Positions 25,204 to 34,265 of a stretch of 64,000 bases of DNA are shown here, piece after piece. This stretch comes from Chloroflexota bacterium (GTDB lineage Bacteria; Chloroflexota; Anaerolineae; Anaerolineales; Villigracilaceae), in assembly GCA_021414245.1 (NCBI GenBank), contig JAIOOU010000003.1, positions 434,001 to 498,000 on the forward strand, read 5' to 3'. The stretch's first letter is position 1. Each line of letters opens with the position of its first letter. The position numbers and the translations under genes were made by a program. Below the pieces are notes generated by a model. The model searched no databases and was not told the origin of the DNA. It saw nothing but the letters and a program-made list of their open reading frames with translations.

Positions 25204-26157
25204 ATGCGTAGTTTCGCTGGTCGTGACATCCTCTCGCTCAAGGAGTTTGAGCGCAATGAGTTCTTCCACGTGTTCGATGTGGCCCGCAGGATGGAGCCGA
25301 TCGCCCGCGCAAGAAAGAACGTGGATCTGCTCAGGGAGAAAACGCTGGTAACGGCTTTTTATCAGCCTTCGACGCGCACGCGTCTGGCGCATGAATCCGC
25401 CATGCACCGCCTCGGCGGTCATGTGACCGGTTTTTCGGATGCCAAGATGACCCGCGCCGGCGACTTCTATCAGGAGTCGATCAAGGATACGGTCAAGATG
25501 CTGGAATTTTATGGTGATGTGATCGTGATGCGCCATTTCCAGCAGGGCGCCCCGCATGAAGCCGCGAAGTGGGCGAGCGTGCCCATCATCAACGGCGGAG
25601 ACGGCTGGGGCGAGCATCCCACCCAGATCCTGACAGACCTGTTCACCGTGCTGGTCGAGAAGGGCCGCATTGATGGTCTCAAGTGGCTGGCGGTCGGTGA
25701 CATGCGCATGCGAACGATGCACTCCCTCGGATACGCGTTGAGTCAATTCGATTGTCCGATCACCTTTGTGGCGCCGCCAGAGATGAGTCTCACACCGGAA
25801 TTCAAGCAGGAGCTCAGGCAATACAGCGTGAATTTCAAGGAGGTGGATCATGTTGAAAAGGCCATTGCGGAAGCGGATGTGATCCTGGTTGAACCGGTCG
25901 TGCAACCCGATTACACCAAGTCGCGCGACGAGCGCAGCGGAGAGTTGAACCTGACCCCCGCAAATTACAAGATCACGCGTGAGCTGTTGGAGAAGAAGGC
26001 CAAGCCGGATGCAATCCTTCTGCATTCCCTCCCGCGCATGGACGAGATTCCGACCGATGTGGACATTACGCGCTGGTCGCGCTACTGGCAGGAAGCCTTC
26101 AATGGCGTGGTGATGCGCATGACCCTGCTGGCGCTTGTGCTTGGCGCGATGGAATGA
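25204..26157 (+). CDS. Aspartate-carbamoyltransferase-like enzyme, paralogue 1
   Basis: 317 residues. The carbamoyl-phosphate site is intact: FYQPSTRTRLAHESAMHRLG (about 55-75), MRHFQQGAPHEAA and GGDGWGEHPTQILTDLFT, and the C-terminal HSLPRMDEIPTDVD resembles ATCase rather than ornithine-type enzymes. The amino-acid acceptor loop differs from bona fide PyrB (no pyrimidine genes nearby). As it lies in an operon with carbamate kinase, it may run backward, making carbamoyl phosphate from a ureido compound. TAGGAGG lies just before the ATG. The acceptor is not determinable here. Confidence 0.85.
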   Translation: MRSFAGRDILSLKEFERNEFFHVFDVARRMEPIARARKNVDLLREKTLVTAFYQPSTRTRLAHESAMHRLGGHVTGFSDAKMTRAGDFYQESIKDTVKMLEFYGDVIVMRHFQQGAPHEAAKWASVPIINGGDGWGEHPTQILTDLFTVLVEKGRIDGLKWLAVGDMRMRTMHSLGYALSQFDCPITFVAPPEMSLTPEFKQELRQYSVNFKEVDHVEKAIAEADVILVEPVVQPDYTKSRDERSGELNLTPANYKITRELLEKKAKPDAILLHSLPRMDEIPTDVDITRWSRYWQEAFNGVVMRMTLLALVLGAME

Positions 26158-26190
26158 ACCTTCGATGAATTCATGAAAAAGGAGTTCAAA

Positions 26191-26481
26191 ATGACCATAT
26201 TCGACGACCTTCGCAAGCGATACGGCACCTCCAGCCCCGAGCAAAAATTGATCGCTCTTCGACATGAGTTGTTGAGACCCATCATTACCGTTGAATCTTC
26301 AGCGCATCTGCTGCAAACGGCCAGCGACAAGATTTGTGATTGTCTGCCTGAAGAGGTTACCGCGGAGGAGTTCAAGAACACGGTCACCTGGCTGACCGAG
26401 GCGGCACGCGATCTGCACCAGATCCTGGATGCCCTGACGCTCGACACTTCCAGGGTTCAGGAGCAGCACGGATTCGAGTAG
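26191..26481 (+). CDS. Small helical protein resembling a histidine-kinase dimerisation segment
   Basis: 96 residues from ATG 26191, chosen for the AAGGAG 6 bases before it. Residues about 18-45 read EQKLIALRHELLRPIITVES, similar to the H-box region (R/S-HELRTPL) of HisKA dimerisation domains, but no ATPase domain follows and no HATPase gene is adjacent. Two helices with TWLTEAARDLHQILDAL complete it. It could be a free-standing phosphotransfer-like or scaffolding protein. It lies between the ATCase-like gene and a histidine phosphatase gene. I do not recognise a family. Confidence 0.6.
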   Translation: MTIFDDLRKRYGTSSPEQKLIALRHELLRPIITVESSAHLLQTASDKICDCLPEEVTAEEFKNTVTWLTEAARDLHQILDALTLDTSRVQEQHGFE

Positions 26482-26556
26482 AGTTCCGGCGCATTGAAAG
26501 CTGATTCGTTTGCGGCGGGATGAGCAGCCATCCAAATTTTATTCTTAGAGATGTCC

Positions 26557-27072
26557 ATGAAAATTTTAGAGATAAGAAGACACAGCATTCGAACCGGAGA
26601 CCATCTAAGTCAAACAGGCGTGACCCTGGCCAGATTGGTGGGTCAGAACATCGGCCCCTTTGACCGCGTGGTCACCTCCACACTGCCGCGGGCATTGGAA
26701 ACCGCCCTTGCCATGGGGTTTGCAGTCGACGAGCAAAACGAATTACTGAGCACCTATGGCAACGCGGTGGAAAAAGAAGCCCCCTGGCCGCAGCCTTTTG
26801 GCGTCTATGCAGAGATCATCCGGAACGGCGGACCCGCCGCCCGCTATGCCCACAAGCTTGCGAGGTACTACGCGGGAGTGATGGAATATATTTCCGAAGG
26901 TCGTTCCGCGCTGGCGATCAACCACGGCGGGGTCGTGGAATTGGGTGTGGTCGGCTGTCTGCCGGAGTTTGATTTTTCCTCGTGGAGCGAACCTGTCAAT
27001 TATTGCGAAGGCGCCAGGCTGTACTGGGAGAACAAATTTATTCGTGCTGAGGTATTGCGTGTTAATCAATAA
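26557..27072 (+). CDS. Histidine phosphatase (phosphoglycerate mutase-like) family protein
   Basis: 171 residues from ATG 26557. ILEIRRHSIR contains the RH catalytic core in a variant RRHS rather than the usual RHG; VVTSTLPRALETALAMG provides the second arginine/histidine cluster region, and ALAINHGGVVELG near residue 125 contributes the later catalytic His. The family hydrolyses phosphate esters through a phosphohistidine. Its substrate is unknown. The variant RRHS motif should be kept in mind when assigning activity. It is tightly placed among carbamoyltransferase genes. Confidence 0.75.
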   Translation: MKILEIRRHSIRTGDHLSQTGVTLARLVGQNIGPFDRVVTSTLPRALETALAMGFAVDEQNELLSTYGNAVEKEAPWPQPFGVYAEIIRNGGPAARYAHKLARYYAGVMEYISEGRSALAINHGGVVELGVVGCLPEFDFSSWSEPVNYCEGARLYWENKFIRAEVLRVNQ

Positions 27073-27124
27073 ACCCGGTTGTTGTTCCGCTGGGTAGAAA
27101 TCATACAAATCAAGGAGATAAAAA

Positions 27125-28114
27125 ATGCAGACAAATTTTCGCGGTCGTGATTTTATCGGCGACCTCGACTTCAGCAAAGAGGAAGTCGAAACGGTTTTGG
27201 AAGTGGCGTGGGACCTGAAACGCAAGCGCGCCCTCGGCGAGCCTCATCCCTACCTGCGCGATAAGGCCCTGGCTATGCTGTTCTTCTTCTCATCCACCCG
27301 TACACGCGGATCATTCGAAGCGGGCATGGCCCAGCTGGGCGGACATGGGGCCTTCATCGACAGCAACACCACCCAGATCTCGCACGGAGATACTCCGGTC
27401 GAGATCGGCGAGATCTTTGGCCGTTATTTCGATGGCATTGCCATCCGCCATTGTGACTTCGGGGACGGCAATAAATATCTGAATGCGGTTGCAAAATCCA
27501 GCCGCGCTCCCGTCCTGAACATGCAATGCGATATCTATCATCCCTTCCAGTGTCTGGCGGATTTGATGACCATCATGGAAAAGAAGGGCAAGGATCTGCG
27601 CAAAAAGAAGATCGTGGTTTCGTGGGCATACGCCGCCTCCTATCTTAAGCCGATCTCTGTGCCCCAATCCCTGATCCTGCAGATGCCGCGCTTCGGTATG
27701 GACGTGACCCTGGCTTACCCGCCTGAATTTTCATTGATGCCCGATATTGTTGCGCAGGCCAGGGAACAGGCCAGGATCGCCGGCACCAAGTTTGAGATCG
27801 TCGACACGAAGAACGGCATGACCGAAGCCTGCAAGGATGCGGATGTGATCTACGCCAAATCCTGGGGTCCGCTGTTGACCACCAACGACAAGGTCGAAGG
27901 GAAGAAGCTGCAGGACATGTACAAAAACTGGATCATGGACGATGCCAAATTGAAGGTTGCCCACAAGGACGCCATTTACATGCATCCCCTGCCGGCGGAC
28001 CGCGACATCGAAGTTACCAGTTCGGTCCTCGATGGGCCGCAGTCCGTGGTTTTTGACGAAGCTGAGAATCGCCTGCATGCGCAAAAAGCCGTCATGGCGT
28101 TGACGATGGGTTAG
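27125..28114 (+). CDS. Ornithine/N-acyl-ornithine-carbamoyltransferase-like enzyme, paralogue 2
   Basis: 329 residues. The carbamoyl-phosphate motif is FFFSSTRTRGSFEAGMAQLG (about 53-72), followed by IRHCDFGDG and HPFQCLADLMTIME. The C-terminal MHPLPADRDIEVTSSVL fits ornithine and acetylornithine types more than aspartate types. It is only distantly similar to the paralogue at 25204, so it likely uses a different acceptor. It lies 9 bp before the carbamate kinase gene. Role inferred: phosphorolysis of a carbamoylated nitrogen compound to carbamoyl phosphate, which the kinase then turns into ATP. Confidence 0.85.
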   Translation: MQTNFRGRDFIGDLDFSKEEVETVLEVAWDLKRKRALGEPHPYLRDKALAMLFFFSSTRTRGSFEAGMAQLGGHGAFIDSNTTQISHGDTPVEIGEIFGRYFDGIAIRHCDFGDGNKYLNAVAKSSRAPVLNMQCDIYHPFQCLADLMTIMEKKGKDLRKKKIVVSWAYAASYLKPISVPQSLILQMPRFGMDVTLAYPPEFSLMPDIVAQAREQARIAGTKFEIVDTKNGMTEACKDADVIYAKSWGPLLTTNDKVEGKKLQDMYKNWIMDDAKLKVAHKDAIYMHPLPADRDIEVTSSVLDGPQSVVFDEAENRLHAQKAVMALTMG

Positions 28115-28122
28115 GAGCAGGC

Positions 28123-29073
28123 ATGACAAAACTTGCAGTCGTTGCGATCGGCGGCAATTCGCTGATCAAGGATGATAAGAATGTTACCGTGGAAGACCAA
28201 CAGGCCGCGCTTCGAGAGACCGCCACGCACCTGGTGGATATGATCGAGGCGGGCTGGGACCTGGCGATTGGTCACGGCAATGGCCCGCAGGTCGGTTTTA
28301 TCCTGCGACGTTCGGAAATTGCCGCGAAAGCGGAGGGCATGCATGAGGTTCCCCTGGATGTGTGCGGCGCGGATTCGCAGGGCGCGATTGGTTATGAACT
28401 GCAGCAGGCCCTGCATAACGAATTCCTGAAACGCAAAGTCAACAAGAAATCCTGTACGATTGTGACCCAGGTCCGCGTGGACCAAAACGACCCGGCCTTT
28501 CAAAAGCCGACCAAACCCATCGGTTCCTTTATGGAGGAGGCCGAAGCCAAACGGCGTGAAAAGGAGATGGGCTGGTCCGTCGTCGAGGATGCAGGCCGCG
28601 GCTGGAGAAGAGTCGTCGCCTCGCCTTTGCCGAAGGAAATCGTCGAGTTCGAATCGGTCAAGTTGTTGCTGAATGCCGGTCATGTTGTCATCACAGTGGG
28701 CGGGGGCGGCATCCCTGTAGTGGCCCGTGAAGATGGCGAACTTGTGGGAACGGCGGCCGTGATCGACAAGGATTTTGCGTCCTCCCTGCTTGCGCAAAGC
28801 ATCCGGGCGGATATGCTTCTGATCGCGACAGCCGTGGAGAAGGTGGCGATCAACTTCGGCAAGCCCGGACAAAAATGGCTTGATAAAATGACGGTGGCGG
28901 AAGCAAAGGCATATTTGGCGGAAGGCACGCATTTTGCGAAGGGTTCCATGGCGCCGAAGATCCAGGCCGCGATCTGGTATCTTGAAAATGGCGGACGCGA
29001 GGCCTTGATCACCAACCCCGAAAATATCGGCCGCGCACTGAAAGGTGAAACCGGCACCCGGATCGTCCCGTAG
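28123..29073 (+). CDS. arcC: Carbamate kinase
   Basis: 316 residues, the usual ArcC size. Motifs: VVAIGGNSLIKDD (phosphate-binding loop), LAIGHGNGPQVGFILRR, AVIDKDFASSLLAQSIRADM and the closing GTRIVP. It transfers phosphate from carbamoyl phosphate to ADP, giving ATP, ammonia and CO2. It is the terminal energy-yielding step for the two upstream carbamoyltransferases. No arginine deiminase gene is visible, so the pathway is more likely ureide or purine breakdown than arginine fermentation. Confidence 0.95.
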   Translation: MTKLAVVAIGGNSLIKDDKNVTVEDQQAALRETATHLVDMIEAGWDLAIGHGNGPQVGFILRRSEIAAKAEGMHEVPLDVCGADSQGAIGYELQQALHNEFLKRKVNKKSCTIVTQVRVDQNDPAFQKPTKPIGSFMEEAEAKRREKEMGWSVVEDAGRGWRRVVASPLPKEIVEFESVKLLLNAGHVVITVGGGGIPVVAREDGELVGTAAVIDKDFASSLLAQSIRADMLLIATAVEKVAINFGKPGQKWLDKMTVAEAKAYLAEGTHFAKGSMAPKIQAAIWYLENGGREALITNPENIGRALKGETGTRIVP

Positions 29074-29078
29074 TTACA

Positions 29079-29116
29079 AACGGCCATGGGAGAGACTTGC
29101 CTTTCCCATGGCCGTT
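29079..29116 (+). terminator. Hairpin after carbamate kinase
   Basis: Exact 13-base arms AACGGCCATGGGA (29079-29091) and TCCCATGGCCGTT (29104-29116). There is no clear T run, so it may be a weak or processing-type terminator. Confidence 0.55.
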
Positions 29117-29156
29117 CAGAAAATGATATAAAGACATACGACGGCGAGCACTTAAT

Positions 29157-31160
29157 TTGAAAAAATATTTTGACTTATCAAAGAGAAGAATACATCCGGC
29201 CATCTTTTTATTGGCGGTGGCTTTCCTTGCCTATGGGCTGTTCTTTTGGAAGCGCGGATTCTATTGGGATGAGTTTCCCTGGGCCTGGATCTATTTCCGC
29301 CTCGGCCCGGATGTATTAACCAAGACCTTTTCCACCAGCCGCCCGTTTTGGGGGATGATCTACCAGCTTACCCTGCCTGTTATCGGTCCAAATCCGTGGG
29401 CCTGGCAGTTGATCGCCGTGTTCATGCGTTGGATCACCGCCTTGTTATTTTGGATGGTCCTGCGCGCCATGTGGCCGCAGCATCCGCGGCCGGCTTTGTG
29501 GGCAAGCCTGCTTTTCCTGGTCTATCCCGGGATGGGTCAGCATTTCATCTCGATGATGTACAGCCATTTTTACATTGTCCTCTCGTGTTATCTTCTGTCC
29601 CTTTATTTAACCATTCTGGCTGTGCGGTCGGAGAAATACCGATTGGCTCTTTGGGCTGCCTCCTGTTTATTCGCTGCGGTAAACCTGTTGACCATGGAAT
29701 ATTTTTATTTCCTGGAGTTTGCGAGACTCTTTTTGATCTGGCAGGTTTTGGAGGGGTCGGTCAGGGTCCGTTTGCGAAAGACAGCATTGTATTTCACCCC
29801 CTTCCTTGCCATCTTCCTCGGTGTGACCTTCTGGCGCATGTTTTTCTTTACCTTTCAGAATGCCAGCTACAAGTATGTCCTGCTGGATGCGATTAAGGCG
29901 GATCCCGTTTCAGGATTGTGGCTGCTGGCCGGGAATGTCCTGCTAAGTTTTTGGCGGACTGTTTTTGAAGTTTGGATCTATCCCTTCTTTACCATTGGCA
30001 TGACCGGTCTGGGTCCGCTCACACTGATCTTGATGCTGGTCCTGTTGTATTTTGTAATTCTGTTGGTTGGAATTTTCCTGTTTATCCAGGATCCGGATCA
30101 GGCCAATGACCTGGATTTTGCCAGACGAGCTTCCCTGATCGGACTGGTTTTTTGGGGTCTGTCCGGCGGGTCGGTTTGGATTATTGGCATTGTTCCACAA
30201 TTGAATTTTTCAATCGACCGATTCATGCTTCCCTTCATGTTGGGAGCCAGTCTGCTGATTGCCTGTTTGATCGCTCTGATTAAAAACCGGCGTTCTCAAA
30301 TGATTGTGCTGGCCCTCCTGGTCGGGTTTGCGGTTAGCAGGCAGTTTCGGCTGGAGGAGGTCTTTCGCTCTGACTGGGCCACCCAGCAAAATTTATTCTG
30401 GCAAATGTCCTGGCGGATGCCGGCTCTTGAGAAGGGCTCCATTTTGATCTCCAACGACATTCCGGTCACTTATTATTCCGATAATTCGCTGACCGGTCCG
30501 TTAAACTGGATCTATAGCCCGCCGGGCGAGATGAATGTGGTCCTATATTTTGCATCTGTGCGTGTCGGAAAAAAATTGCCCAGTCTTGAACCGGGCCAGT
30601 CCCATGAGCTGTATTATGTCGGCCCGACCTTTTACGGAAACACGTCGAATATCCTGATCTTTAATTTTGAGCCGCCCGGCTGCCTGCGTATCATCGATCC
30701 CGAGGTCGATGGGGTGAACCGTCTGCTGCCACAGTCTCTGCGGACCATTACACAATATTCCCATCAGGATGTGATCGGGTTTGACCGGGAGGCCGTATTG
30801 CCCCGCCAGTTCTATGGTGACGAACCCCCGCACGGCTGGTGTTTTTACTTCGAACAGGCGGATCTGGCGCGTCAGCAGGGGGATTGGGCGCAGGTGGTTG
30901 AACTTGCAAATAACGCCTTCGCCCTTGACGATCATCCCAATGACCCCGCCGAATATTTTGTTTTCATCGAGGCATATGCCCATCAGGGCGAGTGGCAAAA
31001 AGCGATGGAATTATCAAGGATCGCATATAAAACTTCGAAATACTATGTCGGTCCGCCCCTCTGTAAACTATGGACTCGAATTGGCAGACAAACGGTAGAT
31101 ACACCAGAGCAGAAAGTCACCATGGAGTCAGTACAAAATAAATTTGAGTGTGTGCCTTAA
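29157..31160 (+). CDS. Polytopic membrane protein with C-terminal TPR-like region
   Basis: 667 residues with a TTG start at 29157 (poor ribosome site). About 10-11 hydrophobic segments fill residues 1-400, and the first extracytoplasmic loop has an acidic FYWDEFPWAW motif, which resembles the DE-containing loop of GT-C glycosyltransferases (PMT/ArnT-like). The C-terminal soluble part (about 560-650) includes EQADLARQQGDWAQVVELAN, reading as one or two TPR-like repeats. A membrane glycosyltransferase is my best suggestion, not a certainty. It stands alone between the carbamate kinase and transporter genes and looks unrelated to purine use. Confidence 0.6.
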   Translation: MKKYFDLSKRRIHPAIFLLAVAFLAYGLFFWKRGFYWDEFPWAWIYFRLGPDVLTKTFSTSRPFWGMIYQLTLPVIGPNPWAWQLIAVFMRWITALLFWMVLRAMWPQHPRPALWASLLFLVYPGMGQHFISMMYSHFYIVLSCYLLSLYLTILAVRSEKYRLALWAASCLFAAVNLLTMEYFYFLEFARLFLIWQVLEGSVRVRLRKTALYFTPFLAIFLGVTFWRMFFFTFQNASYKYVLLDAIKADPVSGLWLLAGNVLLSFWRTVFEVWIYPFFTIGMTGLGPLTLILMLVLLYFVILLVGIFLFIQDPDQANDLDFARRASLIGLVFWGLSGGSVWIIGIVPQLNFSIDRFMLPFMLGASLLIACLIALIKNRRSQMIVLALLVGFAVSRQFRLEEVFRSDWATQQNLFWQMSWRMPALEKGSILISNDIPVTYYSDNSLTGPLNWIYSPPGEMNVVLYFASVRVGKKLPSLEPGQSHELYYVGPTFYGNTSNILIFNFEPPGCLRIIDPEVDGVNRLLPQSLRTITQYSHQDVIGFDREAVLPRQFYGDEPPHGWCFYFEQADLARQQGDWAQVVELANNAFALDDHPNDPAEYFVFIEAYAHQGEWQKAMELSRIAYKTSKYYVGPPLCKLWTRIGRQTVDTPEQKVTMESVQNKFECVP

Positions 31161-31171
31161 AAGTTTATAAT
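31144..31171 (+). promoter_or_regulatory. Sigma-70 type promoter for the BMP transporter genes
   Basis: TTGAGT (31144-31149), a 16-base spacer, TATAAT (31166-31171), overlapping the end of the preceding membrane-protein gene and lying about 130 bp before the lipoprotein ATG. Confidence 0.6.
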
Positions 31172-31207
31172 GGATTCATGCTATACAAGGTAGGCTCTTT
31201 TCGGTAG

Positions 31208-31219
31208 AATTGTCCAGAC
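31208..31219 (+). promoter_or_regulatory. Candidate GntR-like operator upstream of the purine importer
   Basis: TTGTC-CA-GACAA, an inverted repeat like the one at 19043-19057 but with two central bases instead of one. It lies about 37 bases after the proposed -10 box. Shared regulation of importer and catabolic genes is inferred. Confidence 0.4.
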
Positions 31220-31298
31220 AAATTGAAAAGGAGGCTCCCGGCATAAATAGATCCTGCAAGTTTCGTTTGAAATACACAAATTTCATAAGGAGAAGAAG

Positions 31299-32522
31299 AT
31301 GAAAAAGCAAATGATGAACCTCGCACTTTTGGCGATGGCCCTCGTGTTGGTTCTTTCCGCCTGTGGCGGTGGAACGGCAGCGACCGCTGCCCCCGCTGAT
31401 AATAGTGGCGGCTTGCAGATCCCCGAAGTTCAAGAAGGAAAATACAACGTGGCCATGGTTTTGATCGGACCCCACGATGATGGCGGCTGGTCACAGGCTC
31501 ACTATGAAGGCCTGCTCTATCTTGAAAAGAATGTTCCCAATGTTCACGTAGCTTATATTGAGAACGTTCCTGAAGGGGCGGATTCCGAACAGGTCTTCCG
31601 TTCCCTGGCCCGCAAGGGTTTCAAGCTGATCTTCGGCACCTCCTTCGGTTATATGGACCCCATGGAAACTGTTGCCGGTGAATTCCCCGATAGCACTTTT
31701 ATCCATATCAGTGGTTACAAGACCAACGGCAAAAACTTTGGCAACCTGTTCGGTGCCATGGAAGATATGAAGTATCTTGCGGGCATGCTCGCTGGTTCCC
31801 GTGCAAAGGTGGATGGCAATCCGAAATTGGGTTACATGGCCACCTTCCCGATTCCCGAAGAACTCCGCCTGGGCAACGCCTTTATGTTGGGCGCCAGGCA
31901 GACTTGTCCGGAATGTACCATGGACGTTCGCTGGATTAACACCTGGCACGATCCCGTGGCCGAGAAGGAAGGCGCCGCTTCCCTGTTTGATGCAGGCGCC
32001 CAGGTTGTTCTGACCGGTGCGGATACCCCTGCGGTTGCAGACGTTGCCCAGGAAAAAGGCAAATGGGGCATCACTTATGACTATGTGGGTTCCTGCAAAG
32101 TCGAACGCTGCCTAACTACCATCTATTGGAATTGGGGCCCCATTTATACCAAGGTTGCCAATGGGGTTGCGGACGGTACGTATGTCCCTGGCTTTGACTA
32201 CTTTGATGCTGATAGCGGCAGTCTTGGTTTGTTCGGTTTCATGGAAGGCCAGACAATGACCTCCGGCACAGCTGACCTGCCTGCTGCAGATATCCAGTTG
32301 GTGAAGGATACACTGGCGAAGATGCTTTCCGGTGAATTTACCCGCTTCGATGTCTTCAAGGGACCGATCTCGGATAACAAGGGGAACGTTGTCCTCGCTG
32401 ATGGTGTCTCCCTCGAACAACTTGATCTTGATCAGTTCAAGGAATGGAATCCCGATGTGAAGATCGGGATGTACTGGTGGGCAGAAGGCGTAACCGCCGA
32501 ATTGCCGTCTCTCAGCCAATAA
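31299..32522 (+). CDS. BMP family ABC transporter substrate-binding lipoprotein
   Basis: 407 residues. The lipoprotein signal ends at VLVLSACGGG. The Med/BMP fold is recognisable: KYNVAMVLIGPHDDGGWSQA, LARKGFKLIFGTSFGYMD, HISGYKTNGKNFGNLFGAME and GWINTWHDP-type strand. BMP-family lipoproteins bind purine nucleosides (PnrA) or related compounds. The downstream ATPase and two permeases have nucleoside-type architecture, so this is the binding component of that importer. Placement between purine catabolic genes supports a purine or nucleoside ligand. Confidence 0.92.
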   Translation: MKKQMMNLALLAMALVLVLSACGGGTAATAAPADNSGGLQIPEVQEGKYNVAMVLIGPHDDGGWSQAHYEGLLYLEKNVPNVHVAYIENVPEGADSEQVFRSLARKGFKLIFGTSFGYMDPMETVAGEFPDSTFIHISGYKTNGKNFGNLFGAMEDMKYLAGMLAGSRAKVDGNPKLGYMATFPIPEELRLGNAFMLGARQTCPECTMDVRWINTWHDPVAEKEGAASLFDAGAQVVLTGADTPAVADVAQEKGKWGITYDYVGSCKVERCLTTIYWNWGPIYTKVANGVADGTYVPGFDYFDADSGSLGLFGFMEGQTMTSGTADLPAADIQLVKDTLAKMLSGEFTRFDVFKGPISDNKGNVVLADGVSLEQLDLDQFKEWNPDVKIGMYWWAEGVTAELPSLSQ

Positions 32523-32531
32523 GATTTAATG

Positions 32532-32574
32532 GAGGGCCAGAGTCTGTTTCGACTTTGGCCCTCTTTTGTGTTTT
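32532..32574 (+). terminator. Terminator after the BMP lipoprotein gene
   Basis: Arms GAGGGCCA (32532-32539) and TGGCCCTC (32556-32563) with an inner AGTC/GACT helix, followed by TTTTGTGTTTT. It likely lowers expression of the ATPase/permease genes relative to the binding protein. Confidence 0.8.
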
Positions 32575-32678
32575 CATTACATCCGCTATTATTTTTTTAT
32601 TATCAGGTAATTCCCGATAAAAGCAACACCACCGTGCGCGTCATATCTCAATTAAAGGATATCCGATAACGGACAATT

Positions 32679-34265
32679 ATGAATACATCCAAGACAGCTC
32701 CCGACCCGTCCCTGGTGGTTGAAATGCGCGGCATCGTCAAACGTTTTCCAGGGGTATTGGCGAATGACCATGTGGATTTTGAGCTCCGCCATGGTGAGAT
32801 CCACGGCCTGCTGGGTGAGAACGGGGCGGGAAAAAGCACCTTGATGAATGTTCTGGCTGGTATGTATCGCCAGGAGGCCGGGATTATTTTGGTCAATGGC
32901 GAACCGAAAAATTTTTCATCCCCGCGGGATGCCATTAATTTCGGGATCGGCATGGTCCATCAGCATTTTATGCTGGTGCCGTCCCAGACCGTCACGGAAA
33001 ATGTTTTGCTTGGCCTGGATGACCCCCGCTTCTTTTTGCGCCTGCCCGATTACGACCTGAAGATTGCGGAACTGGGTGAACGCTTCGGATTAAAAGTCGA
33101 TCCACGTGCAAAAATCTGGCAGTTGTCGGTGGGGGAGCAGCAGCGTGTTGAAATCCTGAAGATGCTGTATCGCGGCGTCGATGTGCTTATTATGGATGAA
33201 CCCACCGCCGTTCTGGCTCCGCAGGAGATTGAAGGTTTGTTTGTCACTTTGCGGGCCATGGTTGCCCAGGGAAAATCGGTCATCTTTATCAGCCATAAAT
33301 TGCAGGAAGTCAGCGCGATTGCAGACCGGGTGACCGTTCTGCGGCGGGGTGTGGTCACTGCCGCTGGGGTGGCCTCGAAAGGGGTCTCCCGCCAGGAGCT
33401 GGCACGTTTGATGGTGGGACGGGATGTCATTTTTGCGGTCGATAAAAAACCCTGCCAGCCGGGTGAAATCGTTTTGGATGTGCGCGATGTGCATGCGGAC
33501 AACGATAAAGGATTGCCCGCTCTGCGTGGCCTGTCCTTGAATGTCCGGGCCGGTGAAATTGTGGGGTTGGCCGGGGTCGCCGGCAATGGGCAAAGCGAAC
33601 TGTCACAGGTTATTTCCGGGATGCGTGAATGCAAGCAGGGGAAGGTTACCCTCGGCGGAGATACTGTCAGCAATCGCACCACTTTATTTGGAATTCAACA
33701 TGGGATGGCCTACGTTCCTGAAGATCGCACGCATGTAGGCAGCGCCCCAAATTTAAGCATTACCGATAATGTCATCATGAAGAAATACCGCAAGGCGCCC
33801 ATCTCGAATCGCGGCTTGCTGGACATGAAGGTGGCGGCAAAACTTGCCAATGAACTTAAACAGGCCTATGACATCGTCGTGCCGAATGTGTCCACCCCGG
33901 TTCGTTTATTGTCCGGGGGAAATCTTCAGCGCGTGATTCTGGCCCGCGAGATCTCCGGACTGCCTTCCTTTATGGTCGCCGTGCAGCCCACGCGGGGTTT
34001 GGATGTGGGTGCGATCGAGGGAGTCCATCGGTTGTTATTATCCCAGCGGGAGGCGGGCGCTGCTGTTTTGCTGGTCTCTGAAGAGCTTGAGGAATTACTT
34101 TCCCTGAGCGATCGGGTGTATGTCATTTATGAAGGGAAGATCATGGGAGAAGTGGCGATTGGAGGCGAAGTGCCGGACGAGAATTTGGTGGAGACGATTG
34201 GTCAAATGATGACGGGTACGCCGCTCGAACAGATCCGCAAGGAAGGGGTCGCCAGCCATGACTGA
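32679..34265 (+). CDS. ABC transporter ATP-binding protein with two nucleotide-binding domains
   Basis: 528 residues. The first ABC domain has Walker A GENGAGKST (about residue 47) and LSVGEQQRVEILKMLYRG as signature, LIMDEPTAVL as Walker B. The second domain begins around 265; its Walker A region reads GVAGNGQSELSQ (degenerate, GNGQ in place of GKST), with LSGGNLQRVILAREI as signature. This split layout is typical of sugar and nucleoside importers (RbsA/NupA-like). It should energise the two permeases encoded directly downstream, whose first gene overlaps by ATGA. Confidence 0.93.
   Translation: MNTSKTAPDPSLVVEMRGIVKRFPGVLANDHVDFELRHGEIHGLLGENGAGKSTLMNVLAGMYRQEAGIILVNGEPKNFSSPRDAINFGIGMVHQHFMLVPSQTVTENVLLGLDDPRFFLRLPDYDLKIAELGERFGLKVDPRAKIWQLSVGEQQRVEILKMLYRGVDVLIMDEPTAVLAPQEIEGLFVTLRAMVAQGKSVIFISHKLQEVSAIADRVTVLRRGVVTAAGVASKGVSRQELARLMVGRDVIFAVDKKPCQPGEIVLDVRDVHADNDKGLPALRGLSLNVRAGEIVGLAGVAGNGQSELSQVISGMRECKQGKVTLGGDTVSNRTTLFGIQHGMAYVPEDRTHVGSAPNLSITDNVIMKKYRKAPISNRGLLDMKVAAKLANELKQAYDIVVPNVSTPVRLLSGGNLQRVILAREISGLPSFMVAVQPTRGLDVGAIEGVHRLLLSQREAGAAVLLVSEELEELLSLSDRVYVIYEGKIMGEVAIGGEVPDENLVETIGQMMTGTPLEQIRKEGVASHD

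Noticed and set aside
25177-26265. Long open frame on the minus strand, 362 codons
   Set aside because: It lies exactly opposite the carbamoyltransferase gene, has no family resemblance, and is rich in His and Arg as expected for an antisense shadow of a GC-rich gene.
25204-28114. Pyrimidine or arginine biosynthesis genes (pyrB, argF)
   Set aside because: The neighbours are carbamate kinase and purine-related genes, with no other pyrimidine or arginine biosynthetic genes; motifs differ in the acceptor regions, so biosynthetic names were not used.
31161-31298. Purine riboswitch before the BMP transporter gene
   Set aside because: I looked for the conserved three-way junction and loop sequences and did not find them; an inverted-repeat operator explains the region better.
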